Shown here: positions 23,880-35,148 of the stretch, one piece after another
Layout: each line of letters starts with the position of its first letter
Numbering within the stretch: position 1 is the first letter of the stretch
NCBI GenBank assembly: GCA_038277395.1
Contig: CM076193.1
Coordinates: forward strand, 151,411,347 to 151,475,346
Source: Dryocosmus kuriphilus
Lineage: Eukaryota > Arthropoda > Insecta > Hymenoptera > Cynipidae
DNA length: 64,000 nucleotides
Direction: 5' to 3'
Made by a program: the position numbers and the translations under genes
Notes under the pieces: model-generated
Told to the model about the DNA's origin: nothing
Databases searched by the model: none
Seen by the model: only the letters and a program-made list of their open reading frames with translations

Positions 23880-26800
23880 ATGTCCAAAAAAAGTCCTACT
23901 GAAACGGGACATATTTTGAATTTTTTTGGTACCTTTGTTCTATTTCAGTAGTTTTTTTTAGGATATAAATACCATGAGCACTTGTAGAAGTTTTGATGAA
24001 AAAAAATTAAATAGAACTATTCTAGTCTTTTGTCCCAAAAATGAATTATTTGCAAAAATTTTTTAAAAATGAAGTGGTACTTTCCCGGTACTTTCGTCCA
24101 AAAAAAGTCCTACTGAAACGGGACATATTTTGAATTTTTTTGGTAGCTTTGTTCTATTTCAGTAGTTTTTTTTGGGATATAAATACCATGAGCACTTGTA
24201 GAAGTTTTGATGAAAAAAATTAAATAGAACTATTCTAGTCTTTTGTCCCAAAAATGAATTATTTACAAAAATTTTTTAAAAATGAAGTGGTACTTTCCCG
24301 GTACTTTCGTCCAAAAAAAGTCCTACTGAAACGGGACATATTTTGAATTTTTTTGGTAGCTTTGTTCTATTTCAGTAGTTTTTTTTGGGATATAAATACC
24401 ATGAGCACTTGTAGAAGTTTTGATGAAAAAAATTAAATAGAACTATTCTAGTCTTTTGTCCCAAAAATGAATTATTTGCAAAAAATTTTTTAAAAATTAA
24501 GTGGTACTTTCGCGGTACTTTCGTCCAAAAAAAGTCCTACTGAAACGGGACATATTTTGAATTTTTTTGGTACCTTTGTTCTATTTCAGTAGTTTTTTTT
24601 TTTTAGGATATAAATACCATGAGCACTTGTAGAAGTTTTGATGAAAATAATTAAATAGAACTATTCTAGTCTTTTGTCCCAAAAATGAATTATTTGCAAA
24701 AATTTTTTTAAAATGAAGTGGTACTTTCCCGGTACTTTTGTCCAAAAAAAGTCTTACTGAAACGGGACATATTTTGAATTTTTTTGGTACCTTTGTTCTA
24801 TTTCAGTAGTTTTTTTTTTGGGATATAAATACCATGAGCACTTGTAGAAGTTTTGATGAAAAAAATTAAATAGAACTATTCTAGTCTTTTGTCCCAAAAA
24901 TGAATTATTTGCAAAAATTTTTTTAAAATGAAGTGGTACTTTCCCGGTACTTTTGTCCAAAAAAAGTCTTACTGAAACGGGACATATTTTGAATTTTTTT
25001 GGTACCTTTGTTCTATTTCAGTAGTTTTTTTTTGGGATATAAATACCATGAGCACTTGTAGAAGTTTTGATGAAAAAAATTAAATAGAACTATTCTAGTC
25101 TTTTGTCCCAAAAATGAATTATTTGCAAAAATTTTTTAAAAATTAAGTGGTACTTTCGCGGTACTTTCGTCCAAAAAAAGTCCTACTGAAACGGGACATA
25201 TTTTGAATTTTTTTGGTACCTTTGTTCTATTTCAGTAGTTTTTTTTAGGATATAAATAAATACCATGAGCACTTGCAGAAGTTTTGATGAAAAAAATTAA
25301 ATAGAACTATTCTAGTCTTTTGTCCCAAAAATGAATTATTTGCAAAAATTTTTTAAAAAAAAGTGGTACTTTCGCGGTACTTTCGTCCAAAAAAAGTCCT
25401 ACTGAAACGGGACATATTTTGAATTTTTTTGGTACCTTTGTTCTATTTCAGTAGTTTTTTTTAGGATATAAATACCATGAGCACTTGCAGAAGTTTTGAT
25501 GAAAAAAATTAAATAGAACTGTTCTAGTCTTTTGTCCCAAAAATGAATTATTTGCAAAAATTTTTTAAAAATTAAGTGGTACTTTCGCGGTACTTTCGTC
25601 CAAAAAAAGTCCTACTGAAACGGGACATATTTTGAATTTTTTTGGTACCTTTGTTCTATTTCAGTAGTTTTTTTTTTTTAGGATATAAATACCATGAGCA
25701 CTTGTAGAAGTTTTGATGAAAAAAATTAAATAGAACTATTCTAGTCTTTTGTCCCAAAAATGAATTATTTGCAAAAATTTTTTAAAAATTAAGTGGTACT
25801 TTCGCGGTACTTTCGTCCAAAAAAAGTCCTACTGAAACGGGACATATTTTGAATTTTTTTGGTACCTTTGTTCTATTTCAGTAGTTTTTTTTAGGATATA
25901 AATACCATGAGCACTTGCAGAAGTTTTGATGAAAAAAATTAAATAGAACTATTCTAGTCTTTTGTCCCAAAAATGAATTATTTGCAAAAATTTTTTAAAA
26001 ATTAAGTGGTACTTTCGCGGTACTTTCGTCCAAAAAAAGTCCTACTGAAACGGGACATATTTTGAATTTTTTTGGTACCTTTGTTCTATTTCAGTAGTTT
26101 TTTTTAGGATATAAATACCATGAGCACTTGTAGAAGTTTTGATGAAAAAAATTAAATAGAACTATTCTAGTCTTTTGTCCCAAAAATGAATTATTTACAA
26201 AGTTTTTTTTTTAAAAATGAAGTGGGTACTTTCCCGGTACTTTCGTCCAAAAAAAGTCCTACTGAAACGGGACATATTTTGAATTTTTTTTTGGTAGCTT
26301 TGTTCTATTTCAGTAGTTTTTTTTGGGATATAAATACCATGAGCACTTGTAGAAGTTTTGATGAAAAAAATTAAATAGAACTATTCTAGTCTTTTGTCCC
26401 AAAAATGAATTATTTGCAAAAATTTTTTAAAAATTAAGTGGTACTTTCGCGGTACTTTCGTCCAAAAAAAGTCCTACTGAAACGGGACATATTTTGAATT
26501 TTTTTGGTACCTTTGTTCTATTTCAGTAGTTTTTTTTAGGATATAAATACCATGAGCACTTGTAGAAGTTTTGATGAAAATAATTAAATAGAACTATTCT
26601 AGTCTTTTGTCCCAAAAATGAATTATTTGCAAAAATTTTTTTAAAATGAAGTGGTACTTTCCCGGTACTTTTGTCCAAAAAAAGTCTTACTGAAACGGGA
26701 CATATTTTGAATTTTTTTTGGTACCTTTGTTCTATTTCAGTAGTTTTTTTTTTGGGATATAAATACCATGAGCACTTGTAGAAGTTTTGATGAAAAAAAT

Positions 26801-29800
26801 TAAATAGAACTATTCTAGTCTTTTGTCCCAAAAATGAATTATTTGCAAAAATTTTTTTAAAATGAAGTGGTACTTTCCCGGTACTTTTGTCCAAAAAAAG
26901 TCTTACTGAAACGGGACATATTTTGAATTTTTTTGGTACCTTTGTTCTATTTCAGTAGTTTTTTTTGGGATATAAATACCATGAGCACTTTTTTTTTTGA
27001 TGAAAAAAATTAAATAGAAAATTCTAGTCTTTTGTCCCAAAAATGAATTATTTGCAAAAATTTTTTAAAAATTAAGTGGTACTTTTGTCCAAAAAAAGTC
27101 CTACTGAAACGGGACATATTTTGAATTTTTTTGGTACCTTTGTTCTATTTCAGTAGTTTTTTTTAGGATATAAATACCCATGAGCACTTGCAGAAGTTTT
27201 GATGAAAAAAATTAAATAGAACTATTCTAGTCTTTTGTCCCAAAAATGAATTATTTGCAAAAATTTTTTTAAAAATTAAGTGGTACTTTCGCGGTACTTT
27301 CGTCCAAAAAAAAGTCCTACTGAAACGGGACATATTTTGAATTTTTTTGGTACCTTTGTTCTATTTCAGTAGTTTTTTTTTAGGATATAAATACCATGAG
27401 CACTTGCAGAAGTTTTGATGAAAAAAATTAAATAGAACTATTCTAGTCTTTTGTCCCAAAAATGAATTATTTGCAAAAAGTTTTTTTTAAAAATTAAGTG
27501 GTACTTTCGCGGTACTTTCGTAAAAAAAAAGTCCTACTGAAACGGGACATATTTTGAATTTTTTTGGTACCTTTGTTCTATTTCAGTAGTTTTTTTTAGG
27601 ATATAAATACCATGAGCACTTGCAGAAGTTTTGATGAAAAAAATTAAATAGAACTATTCTAGTCTTTTGTCCCAAAAATGAATTATTTGCAAAAATTTTT
27701 TAAAAATTAAGTGGTACTTTCGCGGTACTTTCGTCCAAAAAAAGTCCTACTGAAACGGGACATATTTTGAATTTTTTTGGTACCTTTGTTCTATTTCAGT
27801 AGTTTTTTTTAGGATATAAATACCATGAGCACTTGCAGAAGTTTTGATGAAAAAAATTAAATAGAACTATTCTAGTCTTTTGTCCCAAAAATGAATTATT
27901 TGCAAAAATTTTTTAAAATTAAGTGGTACTTTCGCGGTACTTTCGTCCAAAAAAAGTCCTACTGAAACGGGACATATTTTGAATTTTTTTGGTACCTTTG
28001 TTCTATTTCAGTAGTTTTTTTTAGGATATAAATACCATGAGCACTTGCAGAAGTTTTGATGAAAAAAATTAAATAGAACTATTCTAGTCTTTTGTCCCAA
28101 AAATGAATTATTTGCAAAAATTTTTTAAAAATTAAGTGGTACTTTCGCGGTACTTTCGTCCAAAAAAAGTCCTACTGAAACGGGACATATTTTGAATTTT
28201 TTTGGTACCTTTGTTCTATTTCAGTAGTTTTTTTTTTAGGATATAAATACCATGAGCACTTGCAGAAGTTTTGATGAAAAAAATTAAATAGAACTATTCT
28301 AGTCTTTTGTCCCAAAAATGAATTATTTGCAAAAATTTTTTAAAAATTAAGTGGTACTTTCGCGGTACTTTCGTCCAAAAAAAGTCCTACTGAAACGGGA
28401 CATATTTTGAATTTTTTTTTGGTACCTTTGTTCTATTTCAGTAGTTTTTTTTTTTAGGATATAAATACCATGAGCACTTGCAGAAGTTTTGATGAAAAAA
28501 ATTAAATAGAACTATTCTAGTCTTTTGTCCCAAAAATGAATTATTTGCAAAAATTTTTTAAAAATTAAGTGGTACTTTCGCGGTACTTTCGTCCAAAAAA
28601 AGTCCTACTGAAACGGGACATATTTTGAATTTTTTTGGTACCTTTGTTCTATTTCAGTAGTTTTTTTTTAGGATATAAATACCATGAGCACTTGTAGAAG
28701 TTTTGATGAAAAAAATTAAATAGAACTATTCTAGTCTTTTGTCCCAAAAATGAATTATTTGCAAAATTTTTTTAAAAATTAAGTGGTACTTTCGCGGTAC
28801 TTTCGTCCAAAAAAAGTCCTACTGAAACGGGACATATTTTGAATTTTTTTGGTACCTTTGTTCTATTTCAGTAGTTTTTTTTAGGATATAAATACCATGA
28901 GCACTTGCAGAAGTTTTGATGAAAAAAAATTAAATAGAACTATTCTAGTCTTTTGTCCCAAAAATGAATTATTTGCAAAAATTTTTTTAAAAATTAAGTG
29001 GTACTTTCGCGGTACTTTCGTCCAAAAAAAGTCCTACTGAAACGGGACATATTTTGAATTTTTTTGGTACCTTTGTTCTATTCTCAGTAGTTTTTTTTAG
29101 GATATAAATACCATGAGCACTTGCAGAAGTTTTGATGAAAAAAATTAAATAGAACTATTCTAGTCTTTTGTCCCAAAAATGAATTATTTGCAAAAATTTT
29201 TTAAAAATTAAGTGGTACTTTCGCGGTACTTTCGTCCAAAAAAAGTCCTACTGAAACGGGACATATTTTGAATTTTTTTGGTACCTTTGTTCTATTTCAG
29301 TAGTTTTTTTTAGGATATAAATACCATGAGCACTTGCAGAAGTTTTGATGAAAAAAATTAAATAGAACTATTCTAGTCTTTTGTCCCAAAAATGAATTAT
29401 TTGCAAAAATTTTTTAAAAATTAAGTGGTACTTTCGCGGTACTTTCGTCCAAAAAAAGTCCTACTGAAACGGGACATATTTTGAATTTTTTTGGTACCTT
29501 TGTTCTATTTCAGTAGTTTTTTTTAGGATATAAATACCATGAGCACTTGCAGAAGTTTTGATGAAAAAAATTAAATAGAACTATTCTAGTCTTTTGTCCC
29601 AAAAATGAATTATTTGCAAAAATTTTTTAAAAATTAAGTGGTACTTTCGCGGTACTTTCGTCCAAAAAAAGTCCTACTGAAACGGGACATATTTTGAATT
29701 TTTTTGGTACCTTTGTTCTATTTCAGTAGTTTTTTTTTAGGATATAAATACCATGAGCACTTGCAGAAGTTTTGATGAAAAAAATTAAATAGAACTATTC

Positions 29801-32800
29801 TAGTCTTTTGTCCCAAAAATGAATTATTTGCAAAAATTTTTTAAAAATTAAGTGGTACTTTCGCGGTACTTTCGTCCAAAAAAAGTCCTACTGAAACGGG
29901 ACATATTTTGAATTTTTTTGGTACCTTTGTTCTATTTCAGTAGTTTTTTTTTTAGGATATAAATACCATGAGCACTTGTAGAAGTTTTGATGAAAAAAAT
30001 TAAATAGAACTATTCTAGTCTTTTGTCCCAAAAATGAATTATTTGCAAAAATTTTTTAAAAATTAAGTGGTACTTTCGCGGTACTTTCGTCCAAAAAAAG
30101 TCCTACTGAAACGGGACATATTTTGAATTTTTTTGGTACCTTTGTTCTATTTCAGTAGTTTTTTTTTAGGATATAAATACCATGAGCACTTGCAGAAGTT
30201 TTGATGAAAAAAATTAAATAGAACTATTCTAGTCTTTTGTCCCAAAAATGAATTATTTGCAAAAATTTTTTAAAAATTAAGTGGTACTTTCGCGGTACTT
30301 TCGTCCAAAAAAAGTCCTACTGAAACGGGACATATTTTGAATTTTTTTGGTACCTTTGTTCTATTTCAGTAGTTTTTTTTAGGATATAAATACCATGAGC
30401 ACTTGTAGAAGTTTTGATGAAAAAAATTAAATAGAACTATTCTAGTCTTTTGTCCCAAAAATGAATTATTTTTTTACAAAAATTTTTTAAAAAAATGGTA
30501 AGTGGTACTTTCCCGGTACTTTCGTCCAAAAAAAGTCCTACTGAAACGGGACATATTTTGAATTTTTTTGGTAGCTTTGTTCTATTTCAGTAGTTTTTTT
30601 TTTGGGATATAAATACCATGAGCACTTGTAGAAGTTTTGATGAAAAAAATTAAATAGAACTATTCTAGTCTTTTGTCCCAAAAATGAATTATTTACAAAA
30701 ATTTTTTAAAAATGAAGTGAAGTGGTACTTTCCCGGTACTTTCGTCCAAAAAAAGTCCTACTGAAACGGGACATATTTTGAATTTTTTTGGTAGCTTTGT
30801 TCTATTTCAGTAGTTTTTTTTGGGATATAAATACCATGAGCACTTGTAGAAGTTTTGATGAAAAAAATTAAATAGAACTATTCTAGTCTTTTGTCCCAAA
30901 AATGAATTATTTACAAAAATTTTTTAAAAATGAAGTGGTACTTTCCCGGTACTTTCGTCCAAAAAAAGTCCTACTGAAACGGGACATATTTTGAATTTTT
31001 TTGGTAGCTTTGTTCTATTTCAGTAGTTTTTTTTGGGATATAAATACCATGAGCACTTGTAGAAGTTTTGATGAAAAAAATTAAATAGAACTATTCTAGT
31101 CTTTTGTCCCAAAAATGAATTATTTACAAAAATTTTTTAAAAATGAAGTGGTACTTTCCCGGTACTTTCGTCCAAAAAAAGTCCTACTGAAACGGGACAT
31201 ATTTTGAATTTTTTTGGTAGCTTTTGTTCTATTTCAGTAGTTTTTTTTGGGATATAAATACCATGAGCACTTGTAGAAGTTTTGATGAAAAAAATTAAAT
31301 AGAACTATTCTAGTCTTTTGTCCCAAAAATGAATTATTTACAAAAATTTTTTAAAAATGAAGTGGTACTTTCCCGGTACTTTCGTCCAAAAAAAGTCCTA
31401 CTGAAACGGGACATATTTTGAATTTTTTTGGTAGCTTTTTTTTCTATTTCAGTAGTTTTTTTTGGGATATAAATACCATGAGCACTTGTAGAAGTTTTGA
31501 TGAAAAAAAATTAAATAGAACTATTCTAGTCTTTTGTCCCAAAAATGAATTATTTACAAAAATTTTTTAAAAATGAAGTGGTACTTTCCCGGTACTTTCG
31601 TCCAAAAAAAGTCCTACTGAAACGGGACATATTTTGAATTTTTTTGGTAGCTTTGTTCTATTCAGTAGTTTTTTTTGGGATATAAATACCATGAGCACTT
31701 GTAGAAGTTTTGATGAAAAAAATTAAATAGAACTATTCTAGTCTTTTGTCCCAAAAATGAATTATTTACAAAAATTTTTTAAAAATGAAGTGGTACTTTC
31801 CCGGTACTTTCGTCCAAAAAAAGTCCTACTGAAACGGGACATATTTTGAATTTTTTTGGTAGCTTTGTTCTATTTCAGTAGTTTTTTTTTGGGATATAAA
31901 TACCATGAGCACTTGTAGAAGTTTTGATGAAAAAAATTAAATAGAACTATTCTAGTCTTTTGTCCCAAAAATGAATTATTTACAAAAATTTTTTAAAAAT
32001 GAAGTGGTACTTTCCCGGTACTTTCGTCCAAAAAAAGTCCTACTGAAACGGGACATATTTTGAATTTTTTTGGTAGCTTTGTTCTATTTCAGTAGTTTTT
32101 TTTGGGATATAAATACCATGAGCACTTGTAGAAGTTTTGATGAAAAAAATTAAATAGAACTATCTAGTCTTTTGTCCCAAAAATGAATTATTTACAAAAA
32201 ATTTTTTAAAAATGAAGTGGTACTTTCCCGGTACTTTCGTCCAAAAAAAGTCCTACTGAAACGGGACATATTTTGAATTTTTTTGGTAGCTTTGTTCTAT
32301 TTCAGTAGTTTTTTTTGGGATATAAATACCATGAGCACTTGTAGAAGTTTTGATGAAAAAAATTAAATAGAACTATTCTAGTCTTTTGTCCCAAAAATGA
32401 ATTATTTACAAAAATTTTTTAAAAATGAAGTGGTACTTTCCCGGTACTTTCGTCCAAAAAAAGTCCTACTGAAACGGGACATATTTTGAATTTTTTTGGT
32501 AGCTTTGTTCTATTTCAGTAGTTTTTTTTGGGATATAAATACCATGAGCACTTGTAGAAGTTTTGATGAAAAAAATTAAATAGAACTATTCTAGTCTTTT
32601 GTCCCAAAAATGAATTATTTACAAAAATTTTTTAAAAATGAAGTGGTACTTTCCCGGTACTTTCGTCCAAAAAAAGTCCTACTGAAACGGGACATATTTT
32701 GAATTTTTTTGGTAGCTTTGTTCTATTTCAGTAGTTTTTTTTGGGATATAAATACCATGAGCACTTGTAGAAGTTTTGATGAAAAAAATTAAATAGAACT

Positions 32801-33960
32801 ATTCTAGTCTTTTGTCCCAAAAATGAATTATTTACAAAAATTTTTTAAAAATGAAGTGGTACTTTCCCGGTACTTTCGTCCAAAAAAAGTCCTACTGAAA
32901 CGGGACATATTTTGAATTTTTTTGGTAGCTTTGTTCTATTTCAGTAGTTTTTTTTGGGATATAAATACCATGAGCACTTGTAGAAGTTTTGATGAAAAAA
33001 ATTAAATAGAACTATTCTAGTCTTTTGTCCCAAAAATGAATTATTTACAAAAATTTTTTAAAAATGAAGTGGTACTTTCCCGGTACTTTCGTCCAAAAAA
33101 AGTCCTACTGAAACGGGACATATTTTGAATTTTTTTGGTAGCTTTGTTCTATTTCAGTAGTTTTTTTTGGGATATAAATACCATGAGCACTTGTAGAAGT
33201 TTTGATGAAAAAAATTAAATAGAACTATTCTAGTCTTTTGTCCCAAAAAATGAATTATTTACAAAAATTTTTTAAAAATGAAGTGGTACTTTCCCGGTAC
33301 TTTCGTCCAAAAAAAGTCCTACTGAAACGGGACATATTTTGAATTTTTTTGGTAGCTTTGTTCTATTTCAGTAGTTTTTTTTGGGATATAAATACCATGA
33401 GCACTTGTAGAAGTTTTGATGAAAAAAATTAAATAGAACTATTCTAGTCTTTTGTCCCAAAAATGAATTATTTACAAAAATTTTTTAAAAATGAAGTGGT
33501 ACTTTCCCGGTACTTTCGTCCAAAAAAAGTCCTACTGAAACGGGACATATTTTGAATTTTTTTGGTAGCTTTGTTCTATTTCAGTAGTTTTTTTTGGGAT
33601 ATAAATACCATGAGCACTTGTAGAAGTTTTGATGAAAAAAATTAAATAGAACTATTCTAGTCTTTTGTCCCAAAAATGAATTATTTACAAAAAATTTTTT
33701 AAAAATGAAGTGGTACTTTCCCGGTACTTTCGTCCAAAAAAAGTCCTACTGAAACGGGACATATTTTGAATTTTTTTTGATACCTTTGTTCTATTTCATT
33801 AGTTCTTTTTTTAGGATATAAATACCATGAGCACTTGTAGAAGTTTCGATGGAAAAAATTAAATAGAACTATTCTAGTCTTTTGTCCCAAAAATGAATTA
33901 TTTGCAAAAATTTTGTAAAAATGAGGTGGTACTTTCCCGGTACTTTTGTCCTAAAAAAGT
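23880..33960 (+). repeat. satellite C, about 47 tandem 213-bp monomers
   Basis: The landmark CCTACTGAAACGGGACATAT recurs every 212-217 bases from 23895 to 33744. Each monomer contains an inverted pair, CTACTGAAA and TTTCAGTAG, about 40 bases apart. Variant blocks are visible: 23.9-24.5 kb and 30.5-33.7 kb have GGTAGC, TTTCCCGG and TTTACAAAA; most of 24.5-30.4 kb has GGTACC, TTTCGCGG and TTTGCAAAA; a third variant with GTCTTACTG and CCCGGTACTTTTG occurs near 24.70-24.96 and 26.64-26.90. The terminal monomer near 33760-33960 is the most diverged. Minus-strand frames of 68-123 codons exist only because 213 is a multiple of three. Confidence 0.97.
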
Positions 33961-35088
33961 GATTCTAAAACAGGACGTGTTTTGAAATTTTTTTGTACTG
34001 CAGTTCAATAGTACATTTTTTGGACATAAATCCCATAAGCACTGGTAAAATATTTGAAAAAAATCAAATGAAGCTTTATTAGTACTTTTGTCTCAAAAAT
34101 TAATTAAATGGACTTTTTTGGAACATAAATCCCACAAACACTCGTAAACATTTTTTTTTAAAATGAAATAGAACTTTTCTTTTACTTTTGTCACAAAAAT
34201 TATTTAAAAGGACCTTTTTGGAACGTATATCTTATGAGCATTTGTAAAAATTTGTATCAATAATGAAATGGAACTTTTCTTGTAATTTTGTCCCAAAAAT
34301 TAATTAGACTTTTGAAGGAATTTTTTGCAACATAAATTCCATCGGCACTTGTAAAAAAAAGTTCAGAAAAATAAAATATAACTTTTCTAGTACTTCTGTC
34401 CCAAAAATTAATTAAAATGACTTTTTGGAACTGAAATCGCATGTACACTTGTGAAAATTTGAAGAAAAAAAATGAAGTTGAATTTTTCGTGTACTTTTGT
34501 CCCAAGAATTAAATAGAACTTGCAAAAAAAATTTAAAACCGAAGTAGGATTTTTTCGGCACTTTGGTCCTAAAAAAGTCATCTTTGAACAAGACATGTTT
34601 CGAGATTTTTTGGTACTTAAGTCATATTTTAGGAGTACCTTTTTTGAACATTAATGTATCAGCATTCGTAGAAATGTCCAAAAAATAAAATAGAACTTTT
34701 CTTGTAGTTTTTTCCCAAAAATGATTTAGATTTTAAAAGGACCTTTTTAGAACATACATTCCGTAAGCAGTTGTCAAAAAAAGAAATGAAATGGAACTCT
34801 TCTTGTACTTTTGTCCAAAAAATTAATTAGGACTTCCAAAAGTTAAAAAAAATAAAGTGGAATTTTTCCGGTACTTTTGTCTTGAAAATATCGTCCTGAA
34901 ACGGGACATTTTTGTAAATTTGTTTGGTACTTTAGTTTTATTTAAACAGTACTATTTTGATACATAAATGCTGTGTAAACTTGTAAACATTTTGAAAAAG
35001 AGGAAGTGGAACTTTGTTGGTACTTTTTGCCCTATAAGATCTATTAAAAATTTGTAAGAAAAGTTGGTATTTAAGTGCTGATTTGTCT
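33960..35088 (+). repeat. degenerate monomers flanking satellite C
   Basis: Words of the 213-bp unit (GTACTTTTGTCC, AAATGAAATGGAAC, CATAAATCCCATAAGCACT) recur at irregular 100-130-base spacing. It looks like older, decayed repeat and probably represents the ancestral interior of the element. Confidence 0.75.
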
Positions 35089-35146
35089 CATACCCAACAA
35101 TTTAGTGGGACTTTATCTGGCATTCCAATGGGATCCCAATGGGATT
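35089..35146 (-). repeat. right inverted terminus of the satellite-bearing element
   Basis: Inverse of 23754-23812. A related solitary end occurs near 52515-52560 (CATACCCAGTACTATAGTGG). Confidence 0.6.
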
Positions 35147-35148
35147 AA

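Larger units (their letters stand above)
23754..35146. mobile_element. inverted-terminus element containing a giant 213-bp satellite array
   Basis: Left edge 23754-23812 and right edge 35089-35146 are imperfect inverted copies: ACTAAATTATTGGGTA on the left against TACCCAACAATTTAGT on the right, continuing outward through GATCCCATTCGG and the inverse CCAATGGGATCC. Between them lie the satellite array and a degenerate flank built from the same words (GTACTTTTGTCCCAAAAAT). I infer a non-autonomous foldback or DNA transposon whose interior was tandemly amplified. No transposase is visible. Confidence 0.6.

Noticed and set aside
26523..26894. 123-codon minus-strand open frame as a repeat protein gene
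   Set aside because: It lies wholly inside satellite C and stays open only because the monomer is 71 codons long; neighbouring copies are closed by indels.
23880..33960. Regular repeats suggestive of a CRISPR array
   Set aside because: The whole 213-bp unit repeats with no variable spacers, in a eukaryotic genome; it is a satellite.
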